The translations under genes and the position numbers were made by a program. The notes below the pieces were generated by a model. The model was not told where the DNA came from and did not search any database. It saw nothing but the letters and a program-made list of their open reading frames with translations. Of a stretch of 64,000 nucleotides of DNA, positions 25,532 to 33,964 are shown piece after piece. Every line of letters begins with the position of its first letter. Positions within the stretch are counted from its first letter, which is position 1. Origin of the DNA: Kingella oralis (GTDB lineage: Bacteria; Pseudomonadota; Gammaproteobacteria; Burkholderiales; Neisseriaceae); NCBI RefSeq assembly GCF_014054985.1, contig NZ_CP059569.1, positions 434,001 through 498,000 on the forward strand, read 5' to 3'.

Positions 25532-25644
25532 GCAGCTACGCCCCGCCCAACCCCAGCCTATATAGCATCAACTCCCTATTATTGATAACCGCCTTGGCTG
25601 CGATTGGGCTGGTTTTATGGTGGTGGGAACATCACGATGATTAA
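25528..25644 (+). CDS. small single-pass membrane protein, coupled to DUF502
   Basis: A 38-codon frame starts at ATG 25528 and overlaps the DUF502 stop (ATGA). It encodes a Pro/Ser-rich start, one hydrophobic helix (SLLLITALAAIGLVLWWW) and the polar end EHHDD. The overlap and the clean membrane segment support translation, but I know no family for it. Confidence 0.5.
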   Translation: MSSYAPPNPSLYSINSLLLITALAAIGLVLWWWEHHDD

Positions 25645-25682
25645 GCGTTTTCAGGCTGTCTATAAACGAGATTAAAGGACAA

Positions 25683-25898
25683 ATTCCATTAGACAATCCG
25701 CAAACCATTCATTTGCCTTATTCCGCCCGATTTGATGAACACGTTACTCATGTCAATGTGCGCGTAGTCGGCAACGAGCGCATTATCAGCCCCGCTAATC
25801 AAGTGTGGGACAGCTTCTTTTTAAGCGGCAACACCGCCAGCGCAGATTTTATGGCAGAGCGCGAAACGGCAGTGCAGCCTGAACGAGATGGTTTATAA
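25683..25898 (+). CDS. vapB: VapB-like antitoxin with unclear start
   Basis: The C-terminal part is typical of VapB antitoxins that wrap their toxin: VWDSFFLSGNTASADFMAERE. The middle (HLPYSARFDEHVTHVNVRVVGNERIISP) resembles the AbrB-type DNA-binding fold. There is no ATG or GTG in frame. TTG 25713 lacks a ribosome site and would cut the DNA-binding strand, and the frame upstream runs back into a DUS-like TTTCAGGCTG. The coordinates start at the first VapB-like residues. The 5' end may be eroded or contain a frameshift. It ends 2 bases before vapC. Confidence 0.6.
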   Translation: MPLDNPQTIHLPYSARFDEHVTHVNVRVVGNERIISPANQVWDSFFLSGNTASADFMAERETAVQPERDGL

Positions 25899-25900
25899 CC

Positions 25901-26308
25901 ATGTTGAAATATATGCTTGATACCAATATCGTGATTTATGTGATGAAACAAAATCCGATTGAGGTATTGGATACATTTAACCGCCATGCTGCGCATCTTT
26001 GTATCAGTAGTATTACTGCCGCAGAATTGTATTATGGCGCAGAAAAAAGCAGCTTTCCTGAACGCAATCTACAACGTGCGGAAGATTTTATGTCGCGCTT
26101 GCAAGTTTTGTCATATGGCATAAAAGCTGCCACTCATTTTGGCAATATTCGTTATGAACTACAAAAACAAGGGCAACTAATTGGCGAAAATAATATGCAC
26201 ATCGCCGCTCATGCCCGCAGCGAAGGGTTGGTTTTAGTGAGCAATAATTTACGTGAATTTGAGCGGGTTGCGGGGCTAAGGTTTGAAAATTGGGTAACTT
26301 CACACTAA
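25901..26308 (+). CDS. vapC: VapC toxin (PIN-domain ribonuclease)
   Basis: The 135-aa PIN-domain protein has all four acidic positions expected of an active nuclease: YMLDTNIVIYV (Asp 6), SSITAAELYYG (Glu 43), LIGENNMHIAAHA (about Glu 97) and LVSNNLREFERV near the end. VapC toxins cut RNA, often initiator tRNA. It follows the antitoxin by 2 bases, as in vapBC operons. Codon use is more AT-rich than that of the neighbouring housekeeping genes. Confidence 0.9.
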   Translation: MLKYMLDTNIVIYVMKQNPIEVLDTFNRHAAHLCISSITAAELYYGAEKSSFPERNLQRAEDFMSRLQVLSYGIKAATHFGNIRYELQKQGQLIGENNMHIAAHARSEGLVLVSNNLREFERVAGLRFENWVTSH

Positions 26309-26376
26309 ATTATGCCAATGCATCATACTGATAAATAACCCATTTCAGGCAGCCTGAAATCAAACTAAGGACACCC

Positions 26377-26964
26377 ATGAACCTCCTCCTCATCAACGGC
26401 GGCAAAGCATTCGGACATTCACAAGGCAAACTCAATCACAGCCTACACACAATCGCACAAGAAACACTCACCGCGCTTGGGCATCGCACCCAAGAAACCG
26501 TGATAGAAAACGGCTACGATATCCAAGCAGAAGTAGAAAAAATCCTATGGGCAGATGCCGTCATTTGGCAAATGCCAGGTTGGTGGATGGGCGAGCCGTG
26601 GACAGTTAAAGAATACATGGACAAAGTATTTTCCGCAGGTGCAGGCAAATTATTTGCCAGCGATGGGCGACACAGCGCCACGCCCACCGAAGGCTACGGC
26701 ACAGGCGGCTTGTTGCACGGCAAACACCATATGCTCTCGCTCACATGGAACGCCCCCATTGAAGCCTTTACCCGCGCGGGCGATTTTTTTGACGGCGCAG
26801 GCGTGGACGGCGTGTATTTGCATTTTCACAAAGCCAACGAATTTTTAGGCATGCGCCCGCTGCCTACCTTTATCTGCAACGATGTCATCAAAAACCCGCA
26901 GCCTGAACGCTATTTCGCCGATTACGCGCAGCATTTGACGCAAGTATTTGGCAAAGCAGAATAA
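26377..26964 (+). CDS. mdaB: NAD(P)H:quinone oxidoreductase MdaB
   Basis: The 195-aa flavodoxin-fold protein matches MdaB: LINGGKAFGHSQGKLNHSL at the N-terminus, VIWQMPGWWMGEPWTVKEY near residue 61, and GTGGLLHGKHHMLSLTWNAP near residue 108. It performs two-electron quinone reduction and protects against oxidative stress. AAGGA nine bases upstream supports ATG 26377. Confidence 0.9.
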   Translation: MNLLLINGGKAFGHSQGKLNHSLHTIAQETLTALGHRTQETVIENGYDIQAEVEKILWADAVIWQMPGWWMGEPWTVKEYMDKVFSAGAGKLFASDGRHSATPTEGYGTGGLLHGKHHMLSLTWNAPIEAFTRAGDFFDGAGVDGVYLHFHKANEFLGMRPLPTFICNDVIKNPQPERYFADYAQHLTQVFGKAE

Positions 26965-27043
26965 GCCATTTCAGGCTGCCTAAGCGTTTTCAGGCTGCCT
27001 AAAAGAATGAATTTGATAAAGCTCAATCTATCCATTCCCCAAT

Positions 27044-27979
27044 ATGACTGTCCCATCTTTTGAAAATCTCCGTTTATATATTCTCAAACATTTAGCCAAT
27101 GGTGGAATATGGCGCAAAGCCCAATTAGTTGAACCGATTGCAGCACATTTTAATTTGAGTGTCGAAGACATCGCACAAGAATACGAATCAGGCAACGGCG
27201 CGATATTGGCTGACCGCATCTCTTGGGCATTGAGCTATCTCGCGTTAAGCGGATTACTCACACGCCCCAAACGCGGTCATTACACGATTACCGATTTAGG
27301 CAAAAGATATGTGTCAAAAAGTGAAGCGGAAATTACTGCCTACATCAAACAAAAAATGGCAGAGCGCGAACAAACGCAAAAATTAGATAACCAAGAAATA
27401 ACCGTTGGCGCAGAAGAAGTAAACATTACTCCCAAAGAACAACTTGAAGCCTCATTCCATGCCATTCGCCAAGAAGTTTACCGCGAAATTTTAGATACCA
27501 TTTTAAGCAAAACATCGCAGGCTTTTGAAAAGCTAGTCATTGATTTATTGCAAAAAATGGGCTACGGCGGCAGGCTAGAAAAATCCGCCCAAGTAACGCG
27601 CCCAAGCCACGATGGTGGCATAGATGGCGAAATCCGCGAAGATGTATTAGGGCTAGGCAGAATTTTTATTCAAGCCAAACGTTATCAAACCGATGACACC
27701 ATTGGTCGCCCTTACATTCAAGCATTTGTTGGCGCATTACAAGGACAACACGCCGATAAAGGTGTTTTCATTACTACGGCACGATATTCTGCCGAAGCCA
27801 TTCATTATGCACAAAATCTTTCATCTACCCGAGTGGTCTTAATTGACGGCTTGCAATTAGCTGAATATATCTACCGCTATGATGTTGGTATGCAAACCGA
27901 GCAAACCTTTACCATTAAAAAATTAGACAGCGATTTTTGGGACGAAATGCCTGATGATGCAAATAAACCCATTAAATAG
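27044..27979 (+). CDS. mrr: Mrr-type restriction endonuclease (type IV)
   Basis: The 311-aa protein has the Mrr plan. The N-terminal winged-helix domain (about 1-90, WALSYLALSGLLTRPKRGHYTIT) is followed by a linker and a PD-(D/E)xK nuclease domain with GYGGRLEKSAQ, SHDGGIDGEI (catalytic Asp) and IFIQAKRY (QxK), near residues 165-225. Mrr enzymes cut DNA carrying foreign methylation. The gene is more AT-rich than its neighbours and lies in a short island with vapBC. Confidence 0.9.
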   Translation: MTVPSFENLRLYILKHLANGGIWRKAQLVEPIAAHFNLSVEDIAQEYESGNGAILADRISWALSYLALSGLLTRPKRGHYTITDLGKRYVSKSEAEITAYIKQKMAEREQTQKLDNQEITVGAEEVNITPKEQLEASFHAIRQEVYREILDTILSKTSQAFEKLVIDLLQKMGYGGRLEKSAQVTRPSHDGGIDGEIREDVLGLGRIFIQAKRYQTDDTIGRPYIQAFVGALQGQHADKGVFITTARYSAEAIHYAQNLSSTRVVLIDGLQLAEYIYRYDVGMQTEQTFTIKKLDSDFWDEMPDDANKPIK

Positions 27980-28089
27980 TCGCATAGACTACCTGAAAAC
28001 ACAGTAAAGCATTAAAATCCGCGTTTTCGTTTCAAGCAAACGCGCAACCGTTTTATTCAAACAATCTATCTTAATTTAGAAAGAAAACC

Positions 28090-29898
28090 ATGCGTACCAA
28101 CTACTGCGGCTTAATCAACGAAGCCTATCTAGACCAAACCGTAACCGTAAAAGGCTGGGTACACCGCCGCCGCGACCACGGTGGGGTTATTTTTATTGAC
28201 CTGCGCGACCGCGAAGGCATCGTGCAAGTGGTGATAGACCCCGACACGCCCGAAGCCTTTGCGCTGGCCGATACCGCGCGCAACGAATTTGTATTGAGCA
28301 TCACAGGGCGCGTGCGCAACCGCCCCGAAGGCACCACCAACGACAAAATGGTGTCAGGCAAAATTGAAATTCTCGCCAAAGAAATTGAGATTTTGAACCC
28401 CGCCGCCACGCCCCCCTTTATGATTGACGATGAAAACATCAGCGAAACCGTGCGCCTGCAAAACCGCGTGATTGACCTGCGCCGCCCCGTGATGCAGCGC
28501 AATTTGCGCCTGCGCTACCAAGTGGCAATGGGCGTGCGCCGTTACTTGGACGCGCAAGGCTTTATTGACATTGAAACGCCCATGCTCACACGCTCCACCC
28601 CCGAAGGCGCGCGCGATTACCTTGTGCCCAGCCGTGTGCATGCGGGCGAATTTTTCGCGCTGCCGCAATCGCCCCAGCTGTTCAAGCAACTGCTGATGGT
28701 GGCGGGTTTTGACCGCTATTACCAAATCACCAAATGCTTCCGCGATGAGGATTTACGCGCCGATAGGCAGCCTGAATTTACCCAAATTGACTTGGAAACC
28801 TCGTTCCTCAACGAAAACGAAATCATGGACATCACCGAGGGCATGGTGAAACAAATTTTCCACGACACCATGAACGTGGATTTGGGCGATTTCCCGCGTA
28901 TGCTGTACAGCGAAGCAATGTTTAAATACGGCTCAGACAAGCCCGATATGCGCGTGTCGCTGGCATTCACCGAGCTAACAGACGTGATGAAAACGGAAGA
29001 GTTCAAAGTATTCCGCGCCGCTGCCGATATGCCCAACGGTCGCGTGGTTGCCTTGCGCGTGCCCAATGGCGCGAAATTGAGCCGCAAAGACATTGACGAA
29101 TACACCAAATTTGTCGGCATTTACGGCGCAAAAGGCTTGGCGTACATCAAAGTGAACGATGTGAACAATTTGAGCAATGGCGAAGACAGCGGCTTGCAAT
29201 CGCCGATTGTGAAATTCCTATCCGAAGGCTGCCTGAAAACCATTATTGAGCGCACAGGCGCGCAAAATGGCGATTTGATTTTCTTCGGCGCAGACAAAGC
29301 CAAAGTGGTAAACGAAGCGATTGGCGCACTGCGGATTAAAGTTGGACACGAACACGGCGCGGCCGACGGCTATTTTGTCGATGAATGGAAACCGCTGTGG
29401 GTAGTCGATTTTCCCATGTTCGAATACGACGAAGAGGAAAACCGCTACACCGCGATGCACCACCCGTTCACATCGCCCAAAGCGGGGCATGAAGATTTGA
29501 TGGAAACGCAGCCTGAAAACTGCCTAGCCCGCGCCTACGACATGGTGCTCAACGGCTGGGAAATCGGCGGAGGCTCCATCCGTATCCACCGCGCCGAAGT
29601 GCAGGAAAAAGTGTTCGCTGCGCTGAAAATCACCCCCGAAGAGCAGCAAAACAAATTTGGCTTCCTGCTGGATAATTTGAAATTCGGCGCGCCACCACAC
29701 GGCGGTTTGGCATTTGGCTTAGACCGCTTGGTAACGCTGATGGCGGGCGCAGAGTCTATCCGCGATGTGATTGCCTTCCCCAAAACGCAACGTGCCCAAG
29801 ACTTGCTGGTGGACGCGCCCAACAGCGTGGACGAGAAACAGTTGCGCGAACTCAGCCTGCGCCTGCGCGTGAAAGCGGCGGAGAGCAAAGAAGCGTAA
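28090..29898 (+). CDS. aspS: aspartyl-tRNA synthetase
   Basis: The 602-aa protein is a full bacterial class II AspRS: an N-terminal OB-fold anticodon-binding domain (VKGWVHRRRDHGGVIFIDLRD), motif 2 with CFRDEDLRADRQPEFTQID near 216-235, a bacterial GAD insertion, and motif 3 GLAFGLDRLVTLMAG near 535. It charges tRNA-Asp. A DUS in the gene encodes the conserved RQPEF. Confidence 0.97.
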   Translation: MRTNYCGLINEAYLDQTVTVKGWVHRRRDHGGVIFIDLRDREGIVQVVIDPDTPEAFALADTARNEFVLSITGRVRNRPEGTTNDKMVSGKIEILAKEIEILNPAATPPFMIDDENISETVRLQNRVIDLRRPVMQRNLRLRYQVAMGVRRYLDAQGFIDIETPMLTRSTPEGARDYLVPSRVHAGEFFALPQSPQLFKQLLMVAGFDRYYQITKCFRDEDLRADRQPEFTQIDLETSFLNENEIMDITEGMVKQIFHDTMNVDLGDFPRMLYSEAMFKYGSDKPDMRVSLAFTELTDVMKTEEFKVFRAAADMPNGRVVALRVPNGAKLSRKDIDEYTKFVGIYGAKGLAYIKVNDVNNLSNGEDSGLQSPIVKFLSEGCLKTIIERTGAQNGDLIFFGADKAKVVNEAIGALRIKVGHEHGAADGYFVDEWKPLWVVDFPMFEYDEEENRYTAMHHPFTSPKAGHEDLMETQPENCLARAYDMVLNGWEIGGGSIRIHRAEVQEKVFAALKITPEEQQNKFGFLLDNLKFGAPPHGGLAFGLDRLVTLMAGAESIRDVIAFPKTQRAQDLLVDAPNSVDEKQLRELSLRLRVKAAESKEA

Positions 29899-29912
29899 CC
29901 GGCAGGCATGAC

Positions 29913-29955
29913 AAAGGCAGCCTGAAAACGTTAAGTGCGTTTTCAGGCTGCCTTT
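29913..29955. terminator. perfect DUS hairpin between convergent aspS and iscA
   Basis: AAAGGCAGCCTGAAAACG and CGTTTTCAGGCTGCCTTT are exact complements with a 7-base loop, placed between convergent genes. Confidence 0.88.
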
Positions 29956-29978
29956 ATTATGTTTAAAGCGCGTTGCGT

Positions 29979-30299
29979 TTAAACGTGGAAACTTTCCCCG
30001 CAGCCGCAGCTTTCTTTGGCGTTGGGGTTTTCAAACTTAAACCCCTCTTGCAAGCCCTCTTTGGCAAAGTCCACTTGCGTGCCGTCCAAGTAAACCATGC
30101 TTTTGGGGTCAATAAACACTTTCACGCCGTCTTGCTCAAACACTTGGTCTTCGGGCTGGATTTCATCCACAAATTCAAGCGTGTATGCCATGCCCGAGCA
30201 GCCGCTGGTTTTCACGCCGATGCGAATGCCCTCGCCTTTGCCACGATTGGTAAGAAATTTGCGGATTTGTTTAACCGCATTTTCGGTGATGGTAATCAT
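29979..30299 (-). CDS. iscA: iron-sulfur cluster assembly protein IscA
   Basis: The 106-aa A-type carrier has the three conserved cysteines in GVKTSGCSGMAY (Cys 35) and SCGCGESF (Cys 99 and 101). It passes Fe-S clusters to target enzymes. It is last in the reverse-strand isc operon, 74 bases after iscU, with AAAGGAT as ribosome site. Confidence 0.95.
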   Translation of the reverse strand: MITITENAVKQIRKFLTNRGKGEGIRIGVKTSGCSGMAYTLEFVDEIQPEDQVFEQDGVKVFIDPKSMVYLDGTQVDFAKEGLQEGFKFENPNAKESCGCGESFHV

Positions 30300-30373
30300 G
30301 TTTTATCCTTTAATTTGGCTGATAAAAGGCAGCCTGAAACGCGAAAATTCAGCTTTCAGGCTGCCTGAAAACC

Positions 30374-30757
30374 TCATGCGCCTTGCTTTTTGCGGTAATC
30401 CGCCACCGCCGCTTTCACCGCGTCTTCCGCCAAAATGGAGCAGTGGATTTTCACGGGCGGCAGTTCCAATTCTTCGGCAATTTCGCTGTTTTTAATCGCC
30501 AGCGCATCGTCCAGACTTTTGCCTTTCACCCATTCGGTAATCAGGCTGGAAGAGGCGATTGCCGAGCCGCAGCCGTAGGTTTTGAATTTGGCGTCTTCAA
30601 TGATACCCGCATCGTTTACCTTGATTTGCAGGCGCATCACGTCGCCGCAGGCGGGCGCGCCCACCATGCCGGTGCCGACATCGCTGTCGTCTTTGTTGAA
30701 TGTGCCCACGTTGCGGGGGTTTTCGTAATGGTCAATGACTTTGTTGCTGTATGCCAT
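30374..30757 (-). CDS. iscU: Fe-S cluster scaffold IscU
   Basis: The 127-aa scaffold has the three cluster ligands: VGAPACGDVM (Cys 37), TYGCGSAIASSS (Cys 63) and KIHCSILAEDA (Cys 106), plus the chaperone-contact motif LPPVKIH. Clusters are built on it with sulfur from IscS. AAGGAAA precedes ATG 30757. Confidence 0.97.
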   Translation of the reverse strand: MAYSNKVIDHYENPRNVGTFNKDDSDVGTGMVGAPACGDVMRLQIKVNDAGIIEDAKFKTYGCGSAIASSSLITEWVKGKSLDDALAIKNSEIAEELELPPVKIHCSILAEDAVKAAVADYRKKQGA

Positions 30758-30859
30758 GGTTTTGGTTTCCTTGTTTGGTTTGTTGTTGAATAAAGTTTTT
30801 GCTTTTGGCTGCGGTCAAATGCGCTTCGCTTGTTTTCAGGCTGCCTGAAACTTACGGAA

Positions 30860-32077
30860 TCAATGTGCCGCCCATTCCACCGTGTTCAAATCCACCCCTT
30901 CTTTAAACATCTCCCATAGCGGCGATAATTCGCGCAGTTTGCCGATTTTGGATTTAATCAATTCGGCAGCAAATTTCATGTCTTCTTCGCTGGTCATGCG
31001 CCCGAATGTGATGCGTAGCGATGAATGGGCGAGTTCGTCGTTGCGCCCCAACGCGCGCAAAACGTAGCTGGGTTCTAGGCTGGCGGACGTGCAAGCCGAG
31101 CCGCTGGATACGGCGATTTCTTTCACCGCCATAATCAGGCTTTCGCCTTCCACAAAGTTGAAGCTCACGTTCAAATTGGTGGCGACGCGGTGTTCCAAAT
31201 CGCCGTTGATATACACTTCTTCGATGCCCGCGATGCCGTCCAAGAAAATTTGGCGCAGTTTGAGCGCGTGGGCGATGTCTTTGTCTAAATCTTGTTTGGC
31301 GATGCGGAAGGCTTCGCCCATGCCAACGATTTGGTGGGTGGGCAAGGTGCCGCTGCGAAAGCCGCGCTCGTGCCCGCCACCGTGCATTTGCGCTTCTAGG
31401 CGCACGCGGGGTTTGCGGCGCACATACAATGCGCCGATGCCTTTGGGACCGTAGATTTTGTGGGCAGACATGGAAAGCAGGTCAATATTGCCTGCTTCTA
31501 CGTCCACGGGCGTTTTGCCGCAGGCTTGGGCGGCATCCACATGGAACACGATTTTGTGTTCACGGCAGATTTTGCCGATGGTGGGGATGTCTTGAATCAC
31601 GCCGATTTCGTTGTTCACCCACATCACGGAAACCAGAATGGTGTCGGGGCGGATGGCGGCTTTGAGTTCGTCCAAATCAATCAGGCCGTTTTCTTTTACG
31701 CCCAGATAGGTTACTTCAAAGCCTTGGCGTTCCATTTCGCGCATGGTGTCCAACACGGCTTTGTGTTCGGTTTTAACGGTAATCAGGTGCTTGCCTTTGG
31801 TTTTGTAGAACTGGGCCGCGCCTTTGATGGCGAGGTTGTCGGATTCGGTTGCGCCGCTGGTGAAGATGATTTCTTTGGGGTCGGCGTTGATGAGCGCGGC
31901 GATGTGGGCGCGGGCTTCTTCCACCGCTTCTTCGGCTTCCCAGCCGTAGGCGTGGCTGCTGGATGCGGGGTTGCCGAATTTATCGGTGAGATAGGGCAGC
32001 ATTTTTTCCAGCACGCGCGGATCCAGCGGGGTGGTGGCGGCGTAGTCTAGGTAGATGGGGCGTTGGGGCGTGGTCAT
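30860..32077 (-). CDS. iscS: cysteine desulfurase IscS
   Basis: The 405-aa PLP enzyme has YLDYAATTPLDP at the N-terminus, FTSGATESDNLAIKG near residue 70, VDAAQACGK, the PLP lysine in SMSAHKIYGPKGIGALY near 205, and the mobile-loop active-site cysteine in SSGSACTSASLEPS near 328. It supplies persulfide sulfur to IscU. AAGGAA seven bases upstream supports ATG 32077. Confidence 0.97.
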   Translation of the reverse strand: MTTPQRPIYLDYAATTPLDPRVLEKMLPYLTDKFGNPASSSHAYGWEAEEAVEEARAHIAALINADPKEIIFTSGATESDNLAIKGAAQFYKTKGKHLITVKTEHKAVLDTMREMERQGFEVTYLGVKENGLIDLDELKAAIRPDTILVSVMWVNNEIGVIQDIPTIGKICREHKIVFHVDAAQACGKTPVDVEAGNIDLLSMSAHKIYGPKGIGALYVRRKPRVRLEAQMHGGGHERGFRSGTLPTHQIVGMGEAFRIAKQDLDKDIAHALKLRQIFLDGIAGIEEVYINGDLEHRVATNLNVSFNFVEGESLIMAVKEIAVSSGSACTSASLEPSYVLRALGRNDELAHSSLRITFGRMTSEEDMKFAAELIKSKIGKLRELSPLWEMFKEGVDLNTVEWAAH

Positions 32078-32187
32078 GATGTGTTTCCTTATGGTTGTGT
32101 TGTGAAAAGGGATTGTTGGTTTGGTTGCGTTGCCGTTTCAGGCTGCCTTTGGGGCTGATGCGTTGGTTTTGCGCTTTTCAGGCTGCC

Positions 32188-32634
32188 TCAAACGTGGATA
32201 TGGGTGAGCGTTACCACGTGTTCTTTGGGCGTTTGGTCTTGGGCGATGAGGTGGGCGAGGGTTACGCTGCTTAAATGGTTGTGGATGGTGTGGTTCAGGC
32301 TTTCCCATAGGTTGTGGGTGATGCAGGGCGCGCCGCCGTGGCAATCGGCTTTGCCGCTGCATTGGGTGGCATCTAGCCTATCTTCGGCGGCGGTGATGAT
32401 TTGGGCGATGTTGATTTGGCCGGCGGGTTTGCCCAGCACATAGCCGCCGCCCGGCCCGCGCACGCTTTCCACTAATCCTGCGCGCCGCAGCTTGCTGAAC
32501 AGTTGTTCCAAATAGGAAAGTGAGATTTTTTGGCGTTCGCTGATGGCGTTGAGTTTGACGGCGTTGTTTTGCGCGTTCATCGCCAAATCAACCATGGCGG
32601 TTACGGCGAAACGTCCTTTGGTGGTTAATCTCAT
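32188..32634 (-). CDS. iscR: Fe-S responsive repressor IscR
   Basis: The 148-aa Rrf2-family regulator has a winged-helix start (MRLTTKGRFAVTAMVDLA) and the GPGGGY wing. It also has the cluster ligands spaced Cys-5-Cys-5-Cys (QCSGKADCHGGAPC, about residues 92-104), as in [2Fe-2S] IscR. With its cluster it represses its own operon. A matching binding site covers its promoter at 32665-32697. Confidence 0.95.
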   Translation of the reverse strand: MRLTTKGRFAVTAMVDLAMNAQNNAVKLNAISERQKISLSYLEQLFSKLRRAGLVESVRGPGGGYVLGKPAGQINIAQIITAAEDRLDATQCSGKADCHGGAPCITHNLWESLNHTIHNHLSSVTLAHLIAQDQTPKEHVVTLTHIHV

Positions 32635-32664
32635 GGGGTGTTCCTTGTGGCTTGGTGGGGCGAG

Positions 32665-32697
32665 ATTGTGCTATTTCTGAGTGATTTAGTCAAGTAT
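32665..32697 (-). promoter_or_regulatory. isc operon promoter with IscR type-1 site
   Basis: On the reverse strand, -35 TTGACT (plus-strand 32688-32693) and -10 CACAAT (32665-32670) are 17 bases apart. The 25 bases 32673-32697 fit the type-1 IscR consensus (ATASYYGACT then RWWWYAGTCRRSTAT) at about 22 positions. The site covers the -35, so cluster-bound IscR would block the promoter. Established for E. coli; here inferred from sequence. Confidence 0.72.
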
Positions 32698-32724
32698 AAC
32701 GCGCTTATAAAACATAGACGTAAA

Positions 32725-32766
32725 TAGGCAGCCTGAAAACACACTACCCCGTTTTCAGGCTGCCTA
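32725..32766 (-). terminator. DUS hairpin ending xerD, upstream of the isc promoter
   Basis: TAGGCAGCCTGAAAAC and GTTTTCAGGCTGCCTA are complementary. The xerD stop codon lies in the right arm. Confidence 0.7.
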
Positions 32767-33666
32767 TCCTTTGGCGCGCGGATGAAATTTGTCCACCACT
32801 TGCTTCAAGCGTTCGTTGGCAACGTGGGTGTAGATTTGCGTGGTGGCGATGTCGGCGTGCCCCAGCAGTGTTTGCACCACGCGCAAATCGGCGCCGTGGT
32901 TCACCAAATGCGTGGCAAAGGCGTGGCGCAAATCGTGCGGCGAAATATGCGGCATGCCTGCTTGCTCGGCGTAGCGCGAAACCGCCATCCAGGCCAGTTG
33001 GCGGCTGATGCCCGTTTTCTTTTGTGACACGAATACGGCTTCGCAGCGGGCGTTTTTCAACAACGCGGGGCGGGCGTGTTGCAGATAGTGTTCCAGCCAG
33101 TAAACCGCTTCTTCGCCCATCGGCACGATGCGCTGTTTGTCGCCCTTGCCGATGGTGTTCACCATGCCGCTTTGCAGGTTGATTTCGTTTAATTGCAGCC
33201 CCACCGCTTCGCTCACGCGCAAACCTGTGGCGTAGATGAGTTCCAGCAGGGCTTTGTCGCGCAGGCCGTGCGGCGTTTCGGTGTCGGGCGCGTTGAGCAG
33301 GTCGGTGATGTGTTGCTCGGTGATGATGGGCGGCAGGGTGCGCGCTTGCTTGGCGGTGCGCAAATCGCGGCAGGGGTTGTCGCTGCGCTGCCCGGTTTCT
33401 TCCAGCCATGCGTAGAGCCGTTTGCAGGCGGATAGGGCGCGGGCTTGCGAGCGCGGCTGCTCTTGGGCAACGTAAATCGCGGCCGCCAGTTGCACGGCAT
33501 CGGTGGTTTTCAGACTGCTGTGTTCGTTTGCCAGCCGCGTGGCGATTTTGGTCAAATCGCGGCGGTAGGCATCCAGCGTGTTTTGCGATAGGCGCTCTTG
33601 CAGCCAAAGGTGGTCTAGCAGGCGGGTGATGCAATCTAAATCGGCATTTAAATCGGCGGTGGGCAT
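32764..33666 (-). CDS. xerD: tyrosine recombinase XerD
   Basis: The 300-aa protein has an N-terminal SAM-like core-binding domain and a catalytic domain with ATGLRVSEAVGL (Arg near 150), GKGDKQRIVP (Lys), HDLRHAFATHL (His-Arg near 246) and LGHADIATTQIYTH (His and the nucleophile Tyr near 280). Length and sequence fit XerD, which works with XerC at dif to resolve chromosome dimers. It is alone, far from the prophage, so a housekeeping role is likely. Confidence 0.9.
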   Translation of the reverse strand: MPTADLNADLDCITRLLDHLWLQERLSQNTLDAYRRDLTKIATRLANEHSSLKTTDAVQLAAAIYVAQEQPRSQARALSACKRLYAWLEETGQRSDNPCRDLRTAKQARTLPPIITEQHITDLLNAPDTETPHGLRDKALLELIYATGLRVSEAVGLQLNEINLQSGMVNTIGKGDKQRIVPMGEEAVYWLEHYLQHARPALLKNARCEAVFVSQKKTGISRQLAWMAVSRYAEQAGMPHISPHDLRHAFATHLVNHGADLRVVQTLLGHADIATTQIYTHVANERLKQVVDKFHPRAKG

Positions 33667-33870
33667 TTTCAGGCTGCCTTTGTAATGAAATGTTGTAATT
33701 TAATGAAACTGCGTTCGTTATGTTTTGTTAAAACGAAATGGGTAAACAGAATAGGGCGGGCGAAACGATAGGGCGGATAAGGCGGTAATCTGCGCTGTGT
33801 GGCGCGAATGGTTGTGTTGTAATTGAGTTTTGGCTTGGTAGTCAATTTTAACAAAACTTTTCAAAATGAA

Positions 33871-33899
33871 TTGACAAACTACATGTAATTACACACAAT
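33871..33899 (+). promoter_or_regulatory. candidate promoter of the lactate permease
   Basis: TTGACA (33871-33876) and CACAAT (33894-33899) are 17 bases apart in an AT-rich stretch, about 180 bases before ATG 34081. The long leader in between contains a 71-bp repeat. The rest of the gap 33667-34080 shows no gene. Confidence 0.5.
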
Positions 33900-33964
33900 A
33901 CGCGCCTACTTCGCAGCGGAGTTTGCCCGCGTGGCTGCAAAACGTGGGCTTAATCATTTTCAAC

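Noticed and set aside
32764..33666. XerD as the integrase of a mobile element
   Set aside because: It matches housekeeping XerD in length and motifs, sits beside the isc operon, has no att-like repeats or cargo, and is far from the prophage, which as a Mu relative would use a transposase.
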